Origin: Pseudomonas grimontii
GTDB lineage: Bacteria > Pseudomonadota > Gammaproteobacteria > Pseudomonadales > Pseudomonadaceae
Assembly (NCBI RefSeq): GCF_007858185.1
Contig: NZ_VFES01000011.1
Coordinates: 176,282 to 240,281 of the forward strand
Direction: 5' to 3'
DNA length: 64,000 bases
Shown here: positions 28,117-38,318 of the stretch, in pieces
Layout: each line of letters opens with the position of its first letter
How positions within the stretch are numbered: the stretch's first letter is position 1
The notes under the pieces: generated by a model
The model's input: the letters and a program-made list of their open reading frames with translations, nothing else
Database searches by the model: none
What the model was told of the DNA's origin: nothing
Position numbers and translations under genes: made by a program

Positions 28117-28347
28117 ATGAACAGTGCCATTCTGTTAGCTCTCAACACCGTAGCCCTGGCTGCACTGGTGATGTTCCACTTTCAATCGACTGGCAGCAAT
28201 GACCCCGCCCAGCTCAGCCAACAGGCAGTTCCCCACCACTTGCAACAACGCCCGCAGCTGGCCGTGATGACCCCCAATGCACAAGCGCCAGTACGCCTGA
28301 CTCAAGGCACCCAGACCGCACCTGCGTCTGAACACTGGGTTTTCTAA
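28117..28347 (+). CDS. Small single-span membrane protein of unknown function
   Basis: 76 residues from MNSAILLALNTVALAALVMF. One hydrophobic segment (about 4-20) is followed by a polar Gln/Pro/Ala-rich region (QQAVPHHLQQRPQLAVMTPN) predicted outside the membrane. GGAG at 28104-28107 is 9 nt from this ATG and only 3 nt from an alternative ATG at 28111. It is followed 11 bp later by a second tiny membrane protein. No known family recognised. The sigma-54 promoter upstream suggests a nitrogen-, stress- or motility-linked role. Confidence 0.72.
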   Translation: MNSAILLALNTVALAALVMFHFQSTGSNDPAQLSQQAVPHHLQQRPQLAVMTPNAQAPVRLTQGTQTAPASEHWVF

Positions 28348-28358
28348 GGACACTCATC

Positions 28359-28538
28359 ATGAGCAAACTTGCCTGGCTGTTTCTGTGCCTGACCATCGCC
28401 ACCAGCCTTCTGGGCCTGAGTACCAGCTCTCACGATGGTCAAACCAGCGCATTTGTCGCCGCCGGCGTTTTTGCGAGCCTGCTTCTGCTGACGCTCGTCG
28501 TAGGTCGCCGAATCAAATTCGACCCGGTTTTACGCTGA
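28359..28538 (+). CDS. 59-residue two-span membrane protein of unknown function
   Basis: Reads MSKLAWLFLCLTIATSLLGL then a short polar loop (STSSHDGQTS) and a second hydrophobic span AFVAAGVFASLLLLTLVVG, ending in a basic tail RRIKFDPVLR. Two clean transmembrane helices and a positive C-terminus argue for a real gene. It lies 11 bp after the preceding small gene, probably in one operon. It is short enough to be missed by gene finders with a 60-residue cutoff. Function unknown. Confidence 0.7.
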   Translation: MSKLAWLFLCLTIATSLLGLSTSSHDGQTSAFVAAGVFASLLLLTLVVGRRIKFDPVLR

Positions 28539-28938
28539 CCTCCCTCGCCTCTGCTCTGCCCTTCCCCCCTACCTTATGTCGCCTCGTCCTAGTAAATCGG
28601 CAAATTGCCACTAGTCTTAAAACCAAGGGCAAAAGGCCACTTTGCTATAGGATGTGCGGCCTCAAACCCTGTGGTGGCCTGGACTTACGGGAAGTTCCCT
28701 TGCGGAACCACTCGTGGAAAAGTTTTCCAACCAGTCCGCAAAAATGCAAATGAGTGCTGGCATAAAGCCTCTAGGCAGTTCAATATTTGTCACAGAATTG
28801 ACGCCAAGGAACTGGCAAATCTGAGGCATGATGCGGCCTCTTTGCAATTCGGGTTGAACTTTGGTCGTGAGTCTTGTCTTAACACTCATCTTGCGGCCAA
28901 TTCCAATAACCGCTCCCCTGAACTAACCGGTTAAATAT
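28539..28938 (+). promoter_or_regulatory. amrZ upstream region with an AlgU-like promoter
   Basis: No gene is visible in this 400-bp stretch. GAACTT (28856-28861) and TCTTA (28877-28881), 15 bp apart, resemble the extracytoplasmic sigma-22 (AlgU/AlgT) promoter (GAACTT-N16/17-TCTGA), with a spacer one base short. amrZ is AlgU-dependent in P. aeruginosa. Two similar motifs, TGGCATAAAGCC (28758-28769) and GGCATGATGCGG (28825-28836), may be AmrZ autoregulatory sites. Confidence 0.45.
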
Positions 28939-29265
28939 ATGCGCCCATTGAAACAGGCAATTTATTCCAGCCGTACGGCTGACAAGTTCGTCGTACGTCT
29001 GCCAGACGGAATGCGGGAACGCATTGCCGAGGTGGCTCGCAATCATCACCGCAGCATGAACTCCGAAATCATCGCGCGCCTGGAACAGAGCCTTATTCAG
29101 GAAGGTGCGTTGGGTGAAGAGCTGAGCATGCGCCTGGACAGCCCCGAGCTGTCGCTGCACGAACGCGAACTGCTGCAGCGTTTTCGTCAGCTCTCCCACC
29201 GCCAGCAAAATGCCCTCGTCTCGCTTATCGCGCACGACGTCGAGGCGGCCGCAGAAGCCAATTGA
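28939..29265 (+). CDS. amrZ: Alginate and motility regulator AmrZ
   Basis: 108-residue ribbon-helix-helix (Arc/MetJ-type) DNA-binding protein. The core TADKFVVRLPDGMRERIAEV followed by ARNHHRSMNSEIIARLEQSL is the Arc-like fold, and LDSPELSLHERELLQRFRQL is the C-terminal tetramerisation part. It is very close to P. aeruginosa AmrZ. It controls alginate, flagella (via fleQ), c-di-GMP enzymes and iron genes. Monocistronic, with a terminator right after. Confidence 0.96.
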   Translation: MRPLKQAIYSSRTADKFVVRLPDGMRERIAEVARNHHRSMNSEIIARLEQSLIQEGALGEELSMRLDSPELSLHERELLQRFRQLSHRQQNALVSLIAHDVEAAAEAN

Positions 29266-29282
29266 TCTGACACTGAAAGCCG

Positions 29283-29309
29283 AAGCCAGCCATGTGCTGG
29301 CTTTTTTTT
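29283..29309 (+). terminator. Terminator of amrZ
   Basis: AAGCCAGC-CATGT-GCTGGCTT followed by a run of T, 18 bp after the amrZ stop. Confidence 0.9.
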
Positions 29310-29343
29310 GCCTGGGATTTATACAGGGCTCTAGATTTTTATC

Positions 29344-29433
29344 ACGTAGCAGCTGGCGAGCCCTGGCGTGGCTGCGTTTGCAGCCTGCCTGACACACCGC
29401 TGACGCAGCCTCGCCAGGGCTCGACAGCTACGC
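29344..29433. repeat. Large inverted REP-like element, GTAGCAGCTG family, copy 2
   Basis: ACGTAGCAGCTGGCGAGCCC is mirrored by GGGCTCGACAGCTACG, with inner arms GGCTGCG / CGCAGCC. It shares its arms with the element at 11880-11983. It lies between the convergent amrZ and mgtE. Confidence 0.8.
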
Positions 29434-29456
29434 AGAGAGAGCCCGCTCGAGGCAGA

Positions 29457-30899
29457 TCAGAGCAAGAAGATCGTCGCCAACCCCAGGAAGATGAAGAAGC
29501 CGCCACTGTCGGTCATGGCCGTGATCATCACGCTGGCACCCATGGCCGGGTCGCGCCCAAGCCGTGCCAGGGTCATGGGGATCAGCACCCCCATCAGTGC
29601 AGCCAATAGCAGGTTGAGGGTCATGGCAGCGGTCATCACCACGCCCAAGGACCAACTGCCATACAGCAAGTAGGCCACCACACCAATCACGCCACCCCAC
29701 ACCAAACCATTGATCAGACCCACCGCCAGCTCCTTGCGCAGCAGGCGCGAAGAGTTAGCGGTACTCACCTGATCCAACGCCATGGCGCGCACGATCATGG
29801 TGATGGTCTGGTTACCGGAGTTGCCACCAATGCCTGCCACGATCGGCATCAACGCCGCCAGGGCCACCAACTTCTCGATGGAGCCCTCGAACAGCCCGAT
29901 CACACGGGAGGCGATAAACGCGGTAATCAGGTTAACGGCCAGCCAGGCCCAGCGGTTATGCAGGGAGCGCCAGACTGACGCAAAAATATCTTCCTCTTCA
30001 CGCAAACCTGCCATGTTGAGGACTTCGGTTTCACTCTCTTCACGAATCAAGTCGACGATTTCGTCGATGGTCAGACGGCCGATCAGCTTGCCGTTCTTGT
30101 CGACCACCGGGGCGGAGATCAAGTCGTAACGCTCAAAGGCCTGCGCTGCGTCGTAGGCATCTTCATCCGGGTGAAAGCTCACGGTATCGCTGGCCATCAG
30201 GTCAGCAACTTTTTTCTCCGGATCGTTTACCAGCAGGCGCTTGATCGGCAGCACGCCCTTGAGAATGCCCTCATAGTCGACCACGAACAGTTTGTCGGTA
30301 TGACCCGGCAGCTCTTTCAGCCGACGCAGGTAACGCAATACCACTTCCAGGCTGACGTCTTCGCGGATGGTGACCATCTCGAAGTCCATCAGTGCGCCGA
30401 CCTGATCCTCGTCATAGGACAACGCGGAGCGCACGCGCTCACGCTGCTGGCCATCGAGGGCCTCCATCAGCTCATGCACAACATCACGGGGCAGCTCAGG
30501 CGCGAGGTCGGCCAGTTCGTCAGCGTCCATCTCCCTGGCGGCAGCCAGCAGCTCGTGATCGTCCATGTCGGCGATCAGGGTTTCACGGACCGAGTCGGAT
30601 ACTTCGAGCAGGATGTCGCCGTCGCGGTCGGCCTTGACCAACTGCCAGAGGGTCAGTCGATCATCGAGCGGCAAGGCTTCGAGAATGTAGGCAACGTCGG
30701 CGGAGTGCAGGTCATCGAGTTTGCGCTGCAACTCGACGAGGTTCTGCCGGTGAACCAGGTTTTCTACCAGGTCATTATTCGGACCGTCCTGGCGGTGCGT
30801 GAAATCTTCGACCACGCGCTGGCGCTGCAGCAGCTCGATGACTTGAGCCAGGCGATCCTGCAGGCTTTCTTGTGTTTTCTTTACTTCTACTTCGGTCAT
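29457..30899 (-). CDS. mgtE: Magnesium transporter MgtE
   Basis: 480 residues. The N-terminal helical MgtE_N superhelix (about 35-145) contains LHSADVAYILEALPLDDRL; two CBS domains follow (about 150-280, with VVDYEGILKGVLPIKRLL and VVDKNGKLIGRLTIDEIVD). The C-terminal membrane domain has five helices and the pore signature GIGGNSGNQT plus MTDSGGFF. The cytoplasmic part senses Mg and gates the channel. The start MTEVEVKKTQ at 30899 is preferred over an ATG 10 codons upstream. Confidence 0.95.
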   Translation of the reverse strand: MTEVEVKKTQESLQDRLAQVIELLQRQRVVEDFTHRQDGPNNDLVENLVHRQNLVELQRKLDDLHSADVAYILEALPLDDRLTLWQLVKADRDGDILLEVSDSVRETLIADMDDHELLAAAREMDADELADLAPELPRDVVHELMEALDGQQRERVRSALSYDEDQVGALMDFEMVTIREDVSLEVVLRYLRRLKELPGHTDKLFVVDYEGILKGVLPIKRLLVNDPEKKVADLMASDTVSFHPDEDAYDAAQAFERYDLISAPVVDKNGKLIGRLTIDEIVDLIREESETEVLNMAGLREEEDIFASVWRSLHNRWAWLAVNLITAFIASRVIGLFEGSIEKLVALAALMPIVAGIGGNSGNQTITMIVRAMALDQVSTANSSRLLRKELAVGLINGLVWGGVIGVVAYLLYGSWSLGVVMTAAMTLNLLLAALMGVLIPMTLARLGRDPAMGASVMITAMTDSGGFFIFLGLATIFLL

Positions 30900-31204
30900 A
30901 GGCGAACTCCACTCCCAGCAGCGGGGCACGCCGGAAGGATCAATCAGTCAATTCATGATTGGTAAAACGGGGTACTGAGTAACTACTGGGTAAGTCCATG
31001 GAGGTATTCCACAAGCCCCGGCGGGGCTGACGGGCGCAATGATACACCTTGCGTCCGTTTTTAACGTCAAAAAACTGGAAAGAACAAGCGCTTGCGAGCC
31101 AAAGTTGAGTATTGGCTGCACCTATCAACTGCGACGCCGCCGCGCGAATGGAAAACACATCAGAGAAGAGAAAAAGATAAAAACCCACACAAACCCCAGA
31201 CGGC

Positions 31205-31231
31205 AAAAAGCCCGCACTAGGCGGGCTTTTT
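31205..31231 (-). terminator. Terminator of the csrA/tRNA transcript
   Basis: AAAAAGCCCGC pairs with GCGGGCTTTTT around 5 nt, immediately after the second tRNA-Arg on the minus strand. Confidence 0.85.
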
Positions 31232-31238
31232 GTTTGTA

Positions 31239-31315
31239 TGGTGCACTCGACAGGATTCGAACCTGTGACCGCTCGGTTCGTAGCCGAGTACTCTATCCAG
31301 CTGAGCTACGAGTGC
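31239..31315 (-). tRNA. tRNA-Arg (anticodon ACG), copy 2
   Basis: 77 nt with encoded CCA. Acceptor GCACTCG/CGAGTGC, anticodon stem CTCGG/CCGAG with loop CTACGAA (anticodon ACG, read as ICG). Identical in sequence to the copy at 31388-31464. Confidence 0.97.
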
Positions 31316-31387
31316 AGATTGTGTTTTTAGACCAGATCACAACTGGTTGAAGCTGAGCTACCTGCATTACTGCAACTAACTCTTAAA

Positions 31388-31464
31388 TGGTGCACTCGAC
31401 AGGATTCGAACCTGTGACCGCTCGGTTCGTAGCCGAGTACTCTATCCAGCTGAGCTACGAGTGC
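31388..31464 (-). tRNA. tRNA-Arg (anticodon ACG), copy 1
   Basis: Identical 77-nt tRNA-Arg(ACG), 72 bp upstream of the other copy on the same strand. Decodes CGU/CGC/CGA. Confidence 0.97.
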
Positions 31465-31572
31465 ATTTGTTGCCGCGCATTATAGGCCGTTCAATCTCTA
31501 TGTAAAGCTATTTTTTCGTTTGCTTTCAACAACTTAACGAAAAAACCAGATTGCAACGTACTAAGCAAATAA

Positions 31573-31663
31573 TGGCGGAGAACGGGGGATTCGAACCCCC
31601 GACACCCTTTTGAGGTGTACTCCCTTAGCAGGGGAGCGCCTTCGGCCACTCGGCCAGCTCTCC
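31573..31663 (-). tRNA. tRNA-Ser (anticodon GCT)
   Basis: 91 nt with encoded CCA. Acceptor GGAGAGC/GTTCTCC, discriminator G, anticodon stem CTCCC/GGGAG with loop CTGCTAA (GCT), and the long variable arm (TACACCTCAAAAGGGTGT) expected of serine tRNAs. Reads AGC/AGU. Confidence 0.97.
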
Positions 31664-31725
31664 GCAACACGGGGCGTATATTAACCACGTTCATCCCCGT
31701 TTGCAAACATAAAAAACGATAAAAA

Positions 31726-31914
31726 TTAAAGGCTTGGTTCTTCGTCCTTCTCTTTCTTGATCCGCAGGTAGATTTCCTCGCGGTGGACCGCTACCTCTTT
31801 CGGAGCATTCACCCCAATACGTACTTGATTGCCTTTGACGCCGAGCACGGTCACGGTGATTTCGCCATCACCGATAATCAGGCTTTCTGCGCACCGACGA
31901 GTCAGAATCAGCAT
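31726..31914 (-). CDS. csrA: Carbon storage / secondary metabolism regulator CsrA (RsmA)
   Basis: 62-residue RNA-binding dimer that binds GGA motifs and represses translation, controlled by the GacA-dependent small RNAs. MLILTRRCAESLIIGDGEIT and VRIGVNAPKEVAVHREEIY carry the RNA-contacting Arg and the VHREEI motif. The ATG at 31914 follows GGAGAAAGGT; an in-frame ATG six codons upstream overlaps that site. The three tRNA genes lie downstream on the same strand, with no obvious terminator between. Confidence 0.97.
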   Translation of the reverse strand: MLILTRRCAESLIIGDGEITVTVLGVKGNQVRIGVNAPKEVAVHREEIYLRIKKEKDEEPSL

Positions 31915-32046
31915 ACCTTTCTCCTCACGCATTTCATTTCAGGAACAACAGTCTGCAAAAAAAAGGCGTTCGACCTACGACTCGATAGCCATAGCCCTAA
32001 CGGCCTAAGTATTGTCGAGCGCACGCAAAAGACCATGCGCCCTACA

Positions 32047-32077
32047 AAAAATTGAAAGGCGCGGTTTACCGCGCCTT
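32047..32077 (-). terminator. Terminator of lysC
   Basis: On the minus strand AAGGCGCGGT pairs with ACCGCGCCTT and is followed by TCAATTTTTTG. Confidence 0.85.
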
Positions 32078-32089
32078 CCTGGCATTGCG

Positions 32090-33331
32090 TCACTCGCCCT
32101 GTCGGGCCGGAGCGTCCAGCTCAAAAGCGGTATGCAGCGCACGTACAGCCAGCTCCAGGTACTTCTCTTCGATCACCACCGAGACTTTGATTTCGGAGGT
32201 AGAGATCATCTGGATATTGATGCTTTCCTTGGCGAGGGCCCCGAACATACGGCTGGCAACGCCGGCATGGGAACGCATGCCCACACCTACGATCGACACT
32301 TTGGCAATCTTGGTATCGCCGACCACTTCACGGGCGCCAATTTCGCTCGCGGTGTTCTCCAGGATTTTCAATGCCGCATCGTACTCGTTGCGGTGCACGG
32401 TGAAGGTGAAATCGGTGGTGTTATCGTGCGAGACGTTCTGCACGATCATATCGACTTCAACATTTGCATCGCTGATAGGGCCCAGAATCTTGAAGGCCAC
32501 GCCCGGGGTGTCTGGCACGCCACGGATCGTCAGCTTGGCTTCATCGCGGTTGAAAGCGATGCCGGAAATGATCGGCTGTTCCATGGATTCCTCTTCATCA
32601 ATAGTAATGAGGGTGCCCGGACCCTCTTTGAAGCTGTGCAATACGCGCAGCGGAACGTTGTACTTGCCGGCGAACTCCACCGCGCGGATCTGCAACACCT
32701 TGGAACCGAGGCTGGCCATTTCCAGCATCTCTTCAAAGGTGATCTTGTCCAGGCGCTGGGCCACGGACACAACACGCGGGTCGGTGGTGTAGACGCCGTC
32801 CACATCGGTATAGATCTGGCATTCATCAGCCTTAAGGGCCGCCGCCAGGGCCACACCGGTGGTGTCAGAACCGCCACGCCCGAGGGTGGTGATGTTGCCG
32901 TGCTCGTCCACGCCCTGGAAGCCCGCTACAACTACCACGCGGCCTGCTTTCAGATCAGTGCGAATTTTCTGATCGTCAATCTGCAGGATGCGCGCCTTGG
33001 TGTGCGCGCTGTCGGTGAGGATGCGCACCTGGCTGCCAGTGTAGGACACGGCAGGCACGCCACGCTTGTTCAGGGCCATGGCCAGCAAGGCGATGGTCAC
33101 CTGCTCGCCGGTGGACACGATCACATCCAGCTCACGCGGCAGCGGCTGTTGGTCGCCACTGATGGCCTTGGCCAGTTCGATCAGGCGATTGGTCTCGCCG
33201 CTCATGGCCGACAGCACTACGACCAAGTCGTCACCGGCATCGCGGAATTTCTTAACCTTGTCGGCCACCTGCTCGATTCTTTCGACAGAGCCGACCGAGG
33301 TGCCTCCAAATTTCTGTACGATCAAAGCCAT
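32090..33331 (-). CDS. lysC: Aspartate kinase
   Basis: 413 residues. It phosphorylates aspartate at the head of lysine, threonine and methionine synthesis. The kinase domain shows MALIVQKFGGTSVGS, VVVLSAMSGETNRL and TLGRGGSDTTGVALA. Two ACT domains at the C-terminus (about 265-400, with LTIRGVPDTPGVAFKI and VSIVGVGMRSHAGVASRMF) give feedback control. The ATG at 33331 is the start; an upstream TTG two codons earlier is less likely. Same strand and order as alaS-lysC-csrA in other pseudomonads. Confidence 0.97.
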   Translation of the reverse strand: MALIVQKFGGTSVGSVERIEQVADKVKKFRDAGDDLVVVLSAMSGETNRLIELAKAISGDQQPLPRELDVIVSTGEQVTIALLAMALNKRGVPAVSYTGSQVRILTDSAHTKARILQIDDQKIRTDLKAGRVVVVAGFQGVDEHGNITTLGRGGSDTTGVALAAALKADECQIYTDVDGVYTTDPRVVSVAQRLDKITFEEMLEMASLGSKVLQIRAVEFAGKYNVPLRVLHSFKEGPGTLITIDEEESMEQPIISGIAFNRDEAKLTIRGVPDTPGVAFKILGPISDANVEVDMIVQNVSHDNTTDFTFTVHRNEYDAALKILENTASEIGAREVVGDTKIAKVSIVGVGMRSHAGVASRMFGALAKESINIQMISTSEIKVSVVIEEKYLELAVRALHTAFELDAPARQGE

Positions 33332-33426
33332 TTCCAAGCCGCCTCAGCCCGTAAAGGGGCGCCTAAATATCCAATCAACCAGCACAGAACAGCCCGTGAC
33401 TAGACCACGGGCGGGTTAACAGTGCC

Positions 33427-36045
<2,619 letters not shown>

Positions 36046-36190
36046 AGGTTCTTCCACGGAGGCTGCGGCCAAAGGCCAGTGCGCAACATCATCAGACGGA
36101 GCGACGGCAAAAGGCCGCATTATATCGGCCCTTTGCCGGTGGTACAGCGTGTTTATGCGATAGAGAGGTTCAATTAGACGGTCAGCACGC

Positions 36191-37195
36191 TCATTTGCGC
36201 GAAAATTCGACGAATGCCTTGAGCACTTGCTCGATCTGCGCCCGGCTCACATCCAGATGCGTCACCATGCGCAGGCGCGGCGCGGCACTCAACTTGATCC
36301 CACGTTCGGCGGCAAACGCCTTCAAGGCCTCTGCCCGGTCGCCGATCTGCACGTAGACCATGTTGGTCTGCACCGGCTCCACCGCGTAACCGGCGTTGCG
36401 CAATTCATCGCCCAGCCATTGCGCATTGGCATGGTCGTCGGCCAGGCGCTGCACCTGGTGGTCCAGGGCGTACAGCCCCGCCGCCGCCAGGGAACCGGCC
36501 TGGCGCATGCCACCACCGACCATCTTGCGCAAACGACGCGCCTTGGCGATCAACGCCGTGGAGCCGCACAGCACCGAGCCGATCGGCGCACCGAGGCCCT
36601 TGGACAGGCACACCGACACCGAGTCGAAATGCTGGGCGATCGCCCGCGCATCGACCCCGAGCTTGACCGCCGCGTTGTAGATTCGCGCGCCATCCAGATG
36701 CAGGGCCAGGCCATGTTCGCGGGTAAACGCCCGCGCCTTCGCCAGGTAGTCCAGCGGCAGCACCTTGCCCTGCATGGTGTTTTCCAGGGCCAGCAGGCGG
36801 GTGCGGGCGAAGTGGAAGTCGTCCGGCTTGATGGCGTCGAGCACGTGGTTCAGATCGAGGGAGCCATCCGCCTGCACTTCCAGCGGTTGCGGCTGGATCG
36901 AACCCAGCACCGCCGCACCACCGCCTTCGTATTTGTAGGTGTGCGCCTGCTGGCCGACGATGTATTCCTCACCACGCTCACAGTGGGCCATCAGCGCCAG
37001 CAGGTTGCTCATGGTGCCGGTGGGCACGAACAGCGCGGCCGCAAAGCCCAGGCGCTTGGCCAGCTCGGCCTCCAGGCGGTTGACGCTGGGGTCTTCGCCG
37101 TAGACGTCATCACCGCTGACGGCGGTGGCCATGGCGTCGAGCATGCCAGGGGTGGGTTGGGTCACGGTGTCGCTGCGCAGGTCGATCACAGACAT
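36191..37195 (-). CDS. ltaE: Low-specificity L-threonine aldolase
   Basis: 334-residue PLP enzyme splitting threonine or beta-hydroxy amino acids into glycine and an aldehyde. MSVIDLRSDTVTQPTPGMLD is the family start; the frame is open 21 codons upstream. LVPTGTMSNLLALMAH-type sequence, HLDGARIYNAAVKLG and the PLP-lysine region SVCLSKGLGAPIGSVL are all present. It is divergent from the FMN-riboswitch/ribH2 unit. Confidence 0.92.
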   Translation of the reverse strand: MSVIDLRSDTVTQPTPGMLDAMATAVSGDDVYGEDPSVNRLEAELAKRLGFAAALFVPTGTMSNLLALMAHCERGEEYIVGQQAHTYKYEGGGAAVLGSIQPQPLEVQADGSLDLNHVLDAIKPDDFHFARTRLLALENTMQGKVLPLDYLAKARAFTREHGLALHLDGARIYNAAVKLGVDARAIAQHFDSVSVCLSKGLGAPIGSVLCGSTALIAKARRLRKMVGGGMRQAGSLAAAGLYALDHQVQRLADDHANAQWLGDELRNAGYAVEPVQTNMVYVQIGDRAEALKAFAAERGIKLSAAPRLRMVTHLDVSRAQIEQVLKAFVEFSRK

Positions 37196-37389
37196 GAAAC
37201 AAGCCTCGAATGGGTTCATTAAGCTTCTTATGAGGATGATTACTGCGGGCAAAGCCACGGAATATCAAGCCCCACGCGTTCTCAATCGAATACCAACCAA
37301 ACAAACCGATATAGCTTATCGATACGGCGCTCGTGCAGTTTATGAAAAACCATGTTAAAAACTCTCCGCCACCAGGGTTCTGGTGGCAA

Positions 37390-37556
37390 CGTTCTCAGGG
37401 CGGGGTGCAATTCCCCACCGGCGGTAATTGCACGCAATGTGCATAGCCCGCGAGCGCTTGGCGCCTCGAACTGCTCACGCAGGACGGCGACAAGGTCAGC
37501 AGACCCGGTGTGATCCCGGGGCCGACGGTCATAGTCCGGATGAAGAGAGAACGGGA
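37390..37556 (+). promoter_or_regulatory. FMN riboswitch (RFN element)
   Basis: Shows the hallmark RFN sequence: TTCTCAGGGCGGGGTGCAAT, CCCCACCGGCGGTAA, then AGCCCGCGAGCGC, GACCCGGTGTGAT-type core, GCCGACGGTCATAGTCCGGA and the closing GAGAGAACG. P1 pairs 37390-37396 with 37547-37553. It binds flavin mononucleotide and lowers expression of the downstream riboflavin gene. Confidence 0.97.
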
Positions 37557-37564
37557 TTGGCACC

Positions 37565-37661
37565 TAAGGGCCGCACGCTGAGCGCATGCCTGCATGACTC
37601 GGCGGTTCGTACCCTTAAATCCCATTCGATTCATAACGCCCTGTTTTTTTCTTAAACAGGA
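37565..37661 (+). promoter_or_regulatory. Riboswitch expression platform with ribosome-site sequestering hairpin
   Basis: CCTGTTT (37640-37646) pairs with AAACAGG (37654-37660), burying part of the AGGAG ribosome site of ribH2. Upstream, TAAGGG (37565-37570) and CCCTTA (about 37611-37617) can close a larger stem. The layout suggests translational control. Confidence 0.5.
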
Positions 37662-37669
37662 GTCAGAAC

Positions 37670-38176
37670 ATGCAACCCACCGCAATCGACAGCAAAAGCA
37701 AAAACCATCACGGCGAGCGCGTCGCGTTTATCCAGGCCTGCTGGCACAAGGATATTGTCGACCAATCGCGCAAAGGCTTCCTCGCCGAAATGCTCGCCCA
37801 GGGCTACCAGGAATCGGACATCGATTTCTTCGAAGTCGGCGGCGCCTTTGAAATGCCCCTGCACGCCAAGCTGCTGGCCAAGACCGGCCGTTACGCCGGT
37901 ATCGTTGCCGCCGCGCTGGTGGTGGACGGCGGGATTTATCGTCACGAATTCGTCGCCCAATCGGTGGTCAGCGGCCTGATGCAGGTGCAGCTGGAAACCG
38001 AAGTGCCGGTGTTCTCGGTGTCCCTGACGCCGCATCACTTCCATGCCGGCAGCGAGCACCACGCGTTCTTCCACGATCACTTCGTGCACAAGGGCCAGGA
38101 AGCTGCGCGTACGTGCGCCGACACCCTGCACAAGGTGCGGGCGATCCGTCGCAGCGAGCAAAAACTCGCCGTCTGA
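37670..38176 (+). CDS. ribH: 6,7-dimethyl-8-ribityllumazine synthase, RibH2 type
   Basis: 168 residues. It condenses the pyrimidine and dihydroxybutanone phosphate precursors in the last-but-one step of riboflavin synthesis. It resembles the RibH2 (type II, decameric) lumazine synthases: VAFIQACWHKDIVDQSRKGF, DFFEVGGAFEMPLHAKLLAKTGRY-type substrate loop, GGIYRHEFVAQSV and LTPHHFH. A general riboflavin-operon lumazine synthase probably exists elsewhere; this one stands alone under an FMN riboswitch. Confidence 0.93.
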   Translation: MQPTAIDSKSKNHHGERVAFIQACWHKDIVDQSRKGFLAEMLAQGYQESDIDFFEVGGAFEMPLHAKLLAKTGRYAGIVAAALVVDGGIYRHEFVAQSVVSGLMQVQLETEVPVFSVSLTPHHFHAGSEHHAFFHDHFVHKGQEAARTCADTLHKVRAIRRSEQKLAV

Positions 38177-38189
38177 CCCGCTCACGCAT

Positions 38190-38228
38190 AAAAATGCCCT
38201 GACAAGCTCGCTTGCCGGGGCATTTTTT
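38190..38228 (+). terminator. Terminator of ribH2
   Basis: AAAAATGCCC...GACAAGC pairs with GCTTGCC...GGGCATTTTT, followed by T's, about 15 bp after the stop. Confidence 0.9.
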
Positions 38229-38318
38229 TATGGCACGTGTATATCTACCGCCTGGACCACGCCCACCTCTTATTAAGTAAGGACCTCAATCCTTGCCTGA
38301 AACCAGAGGTCACGCGAC

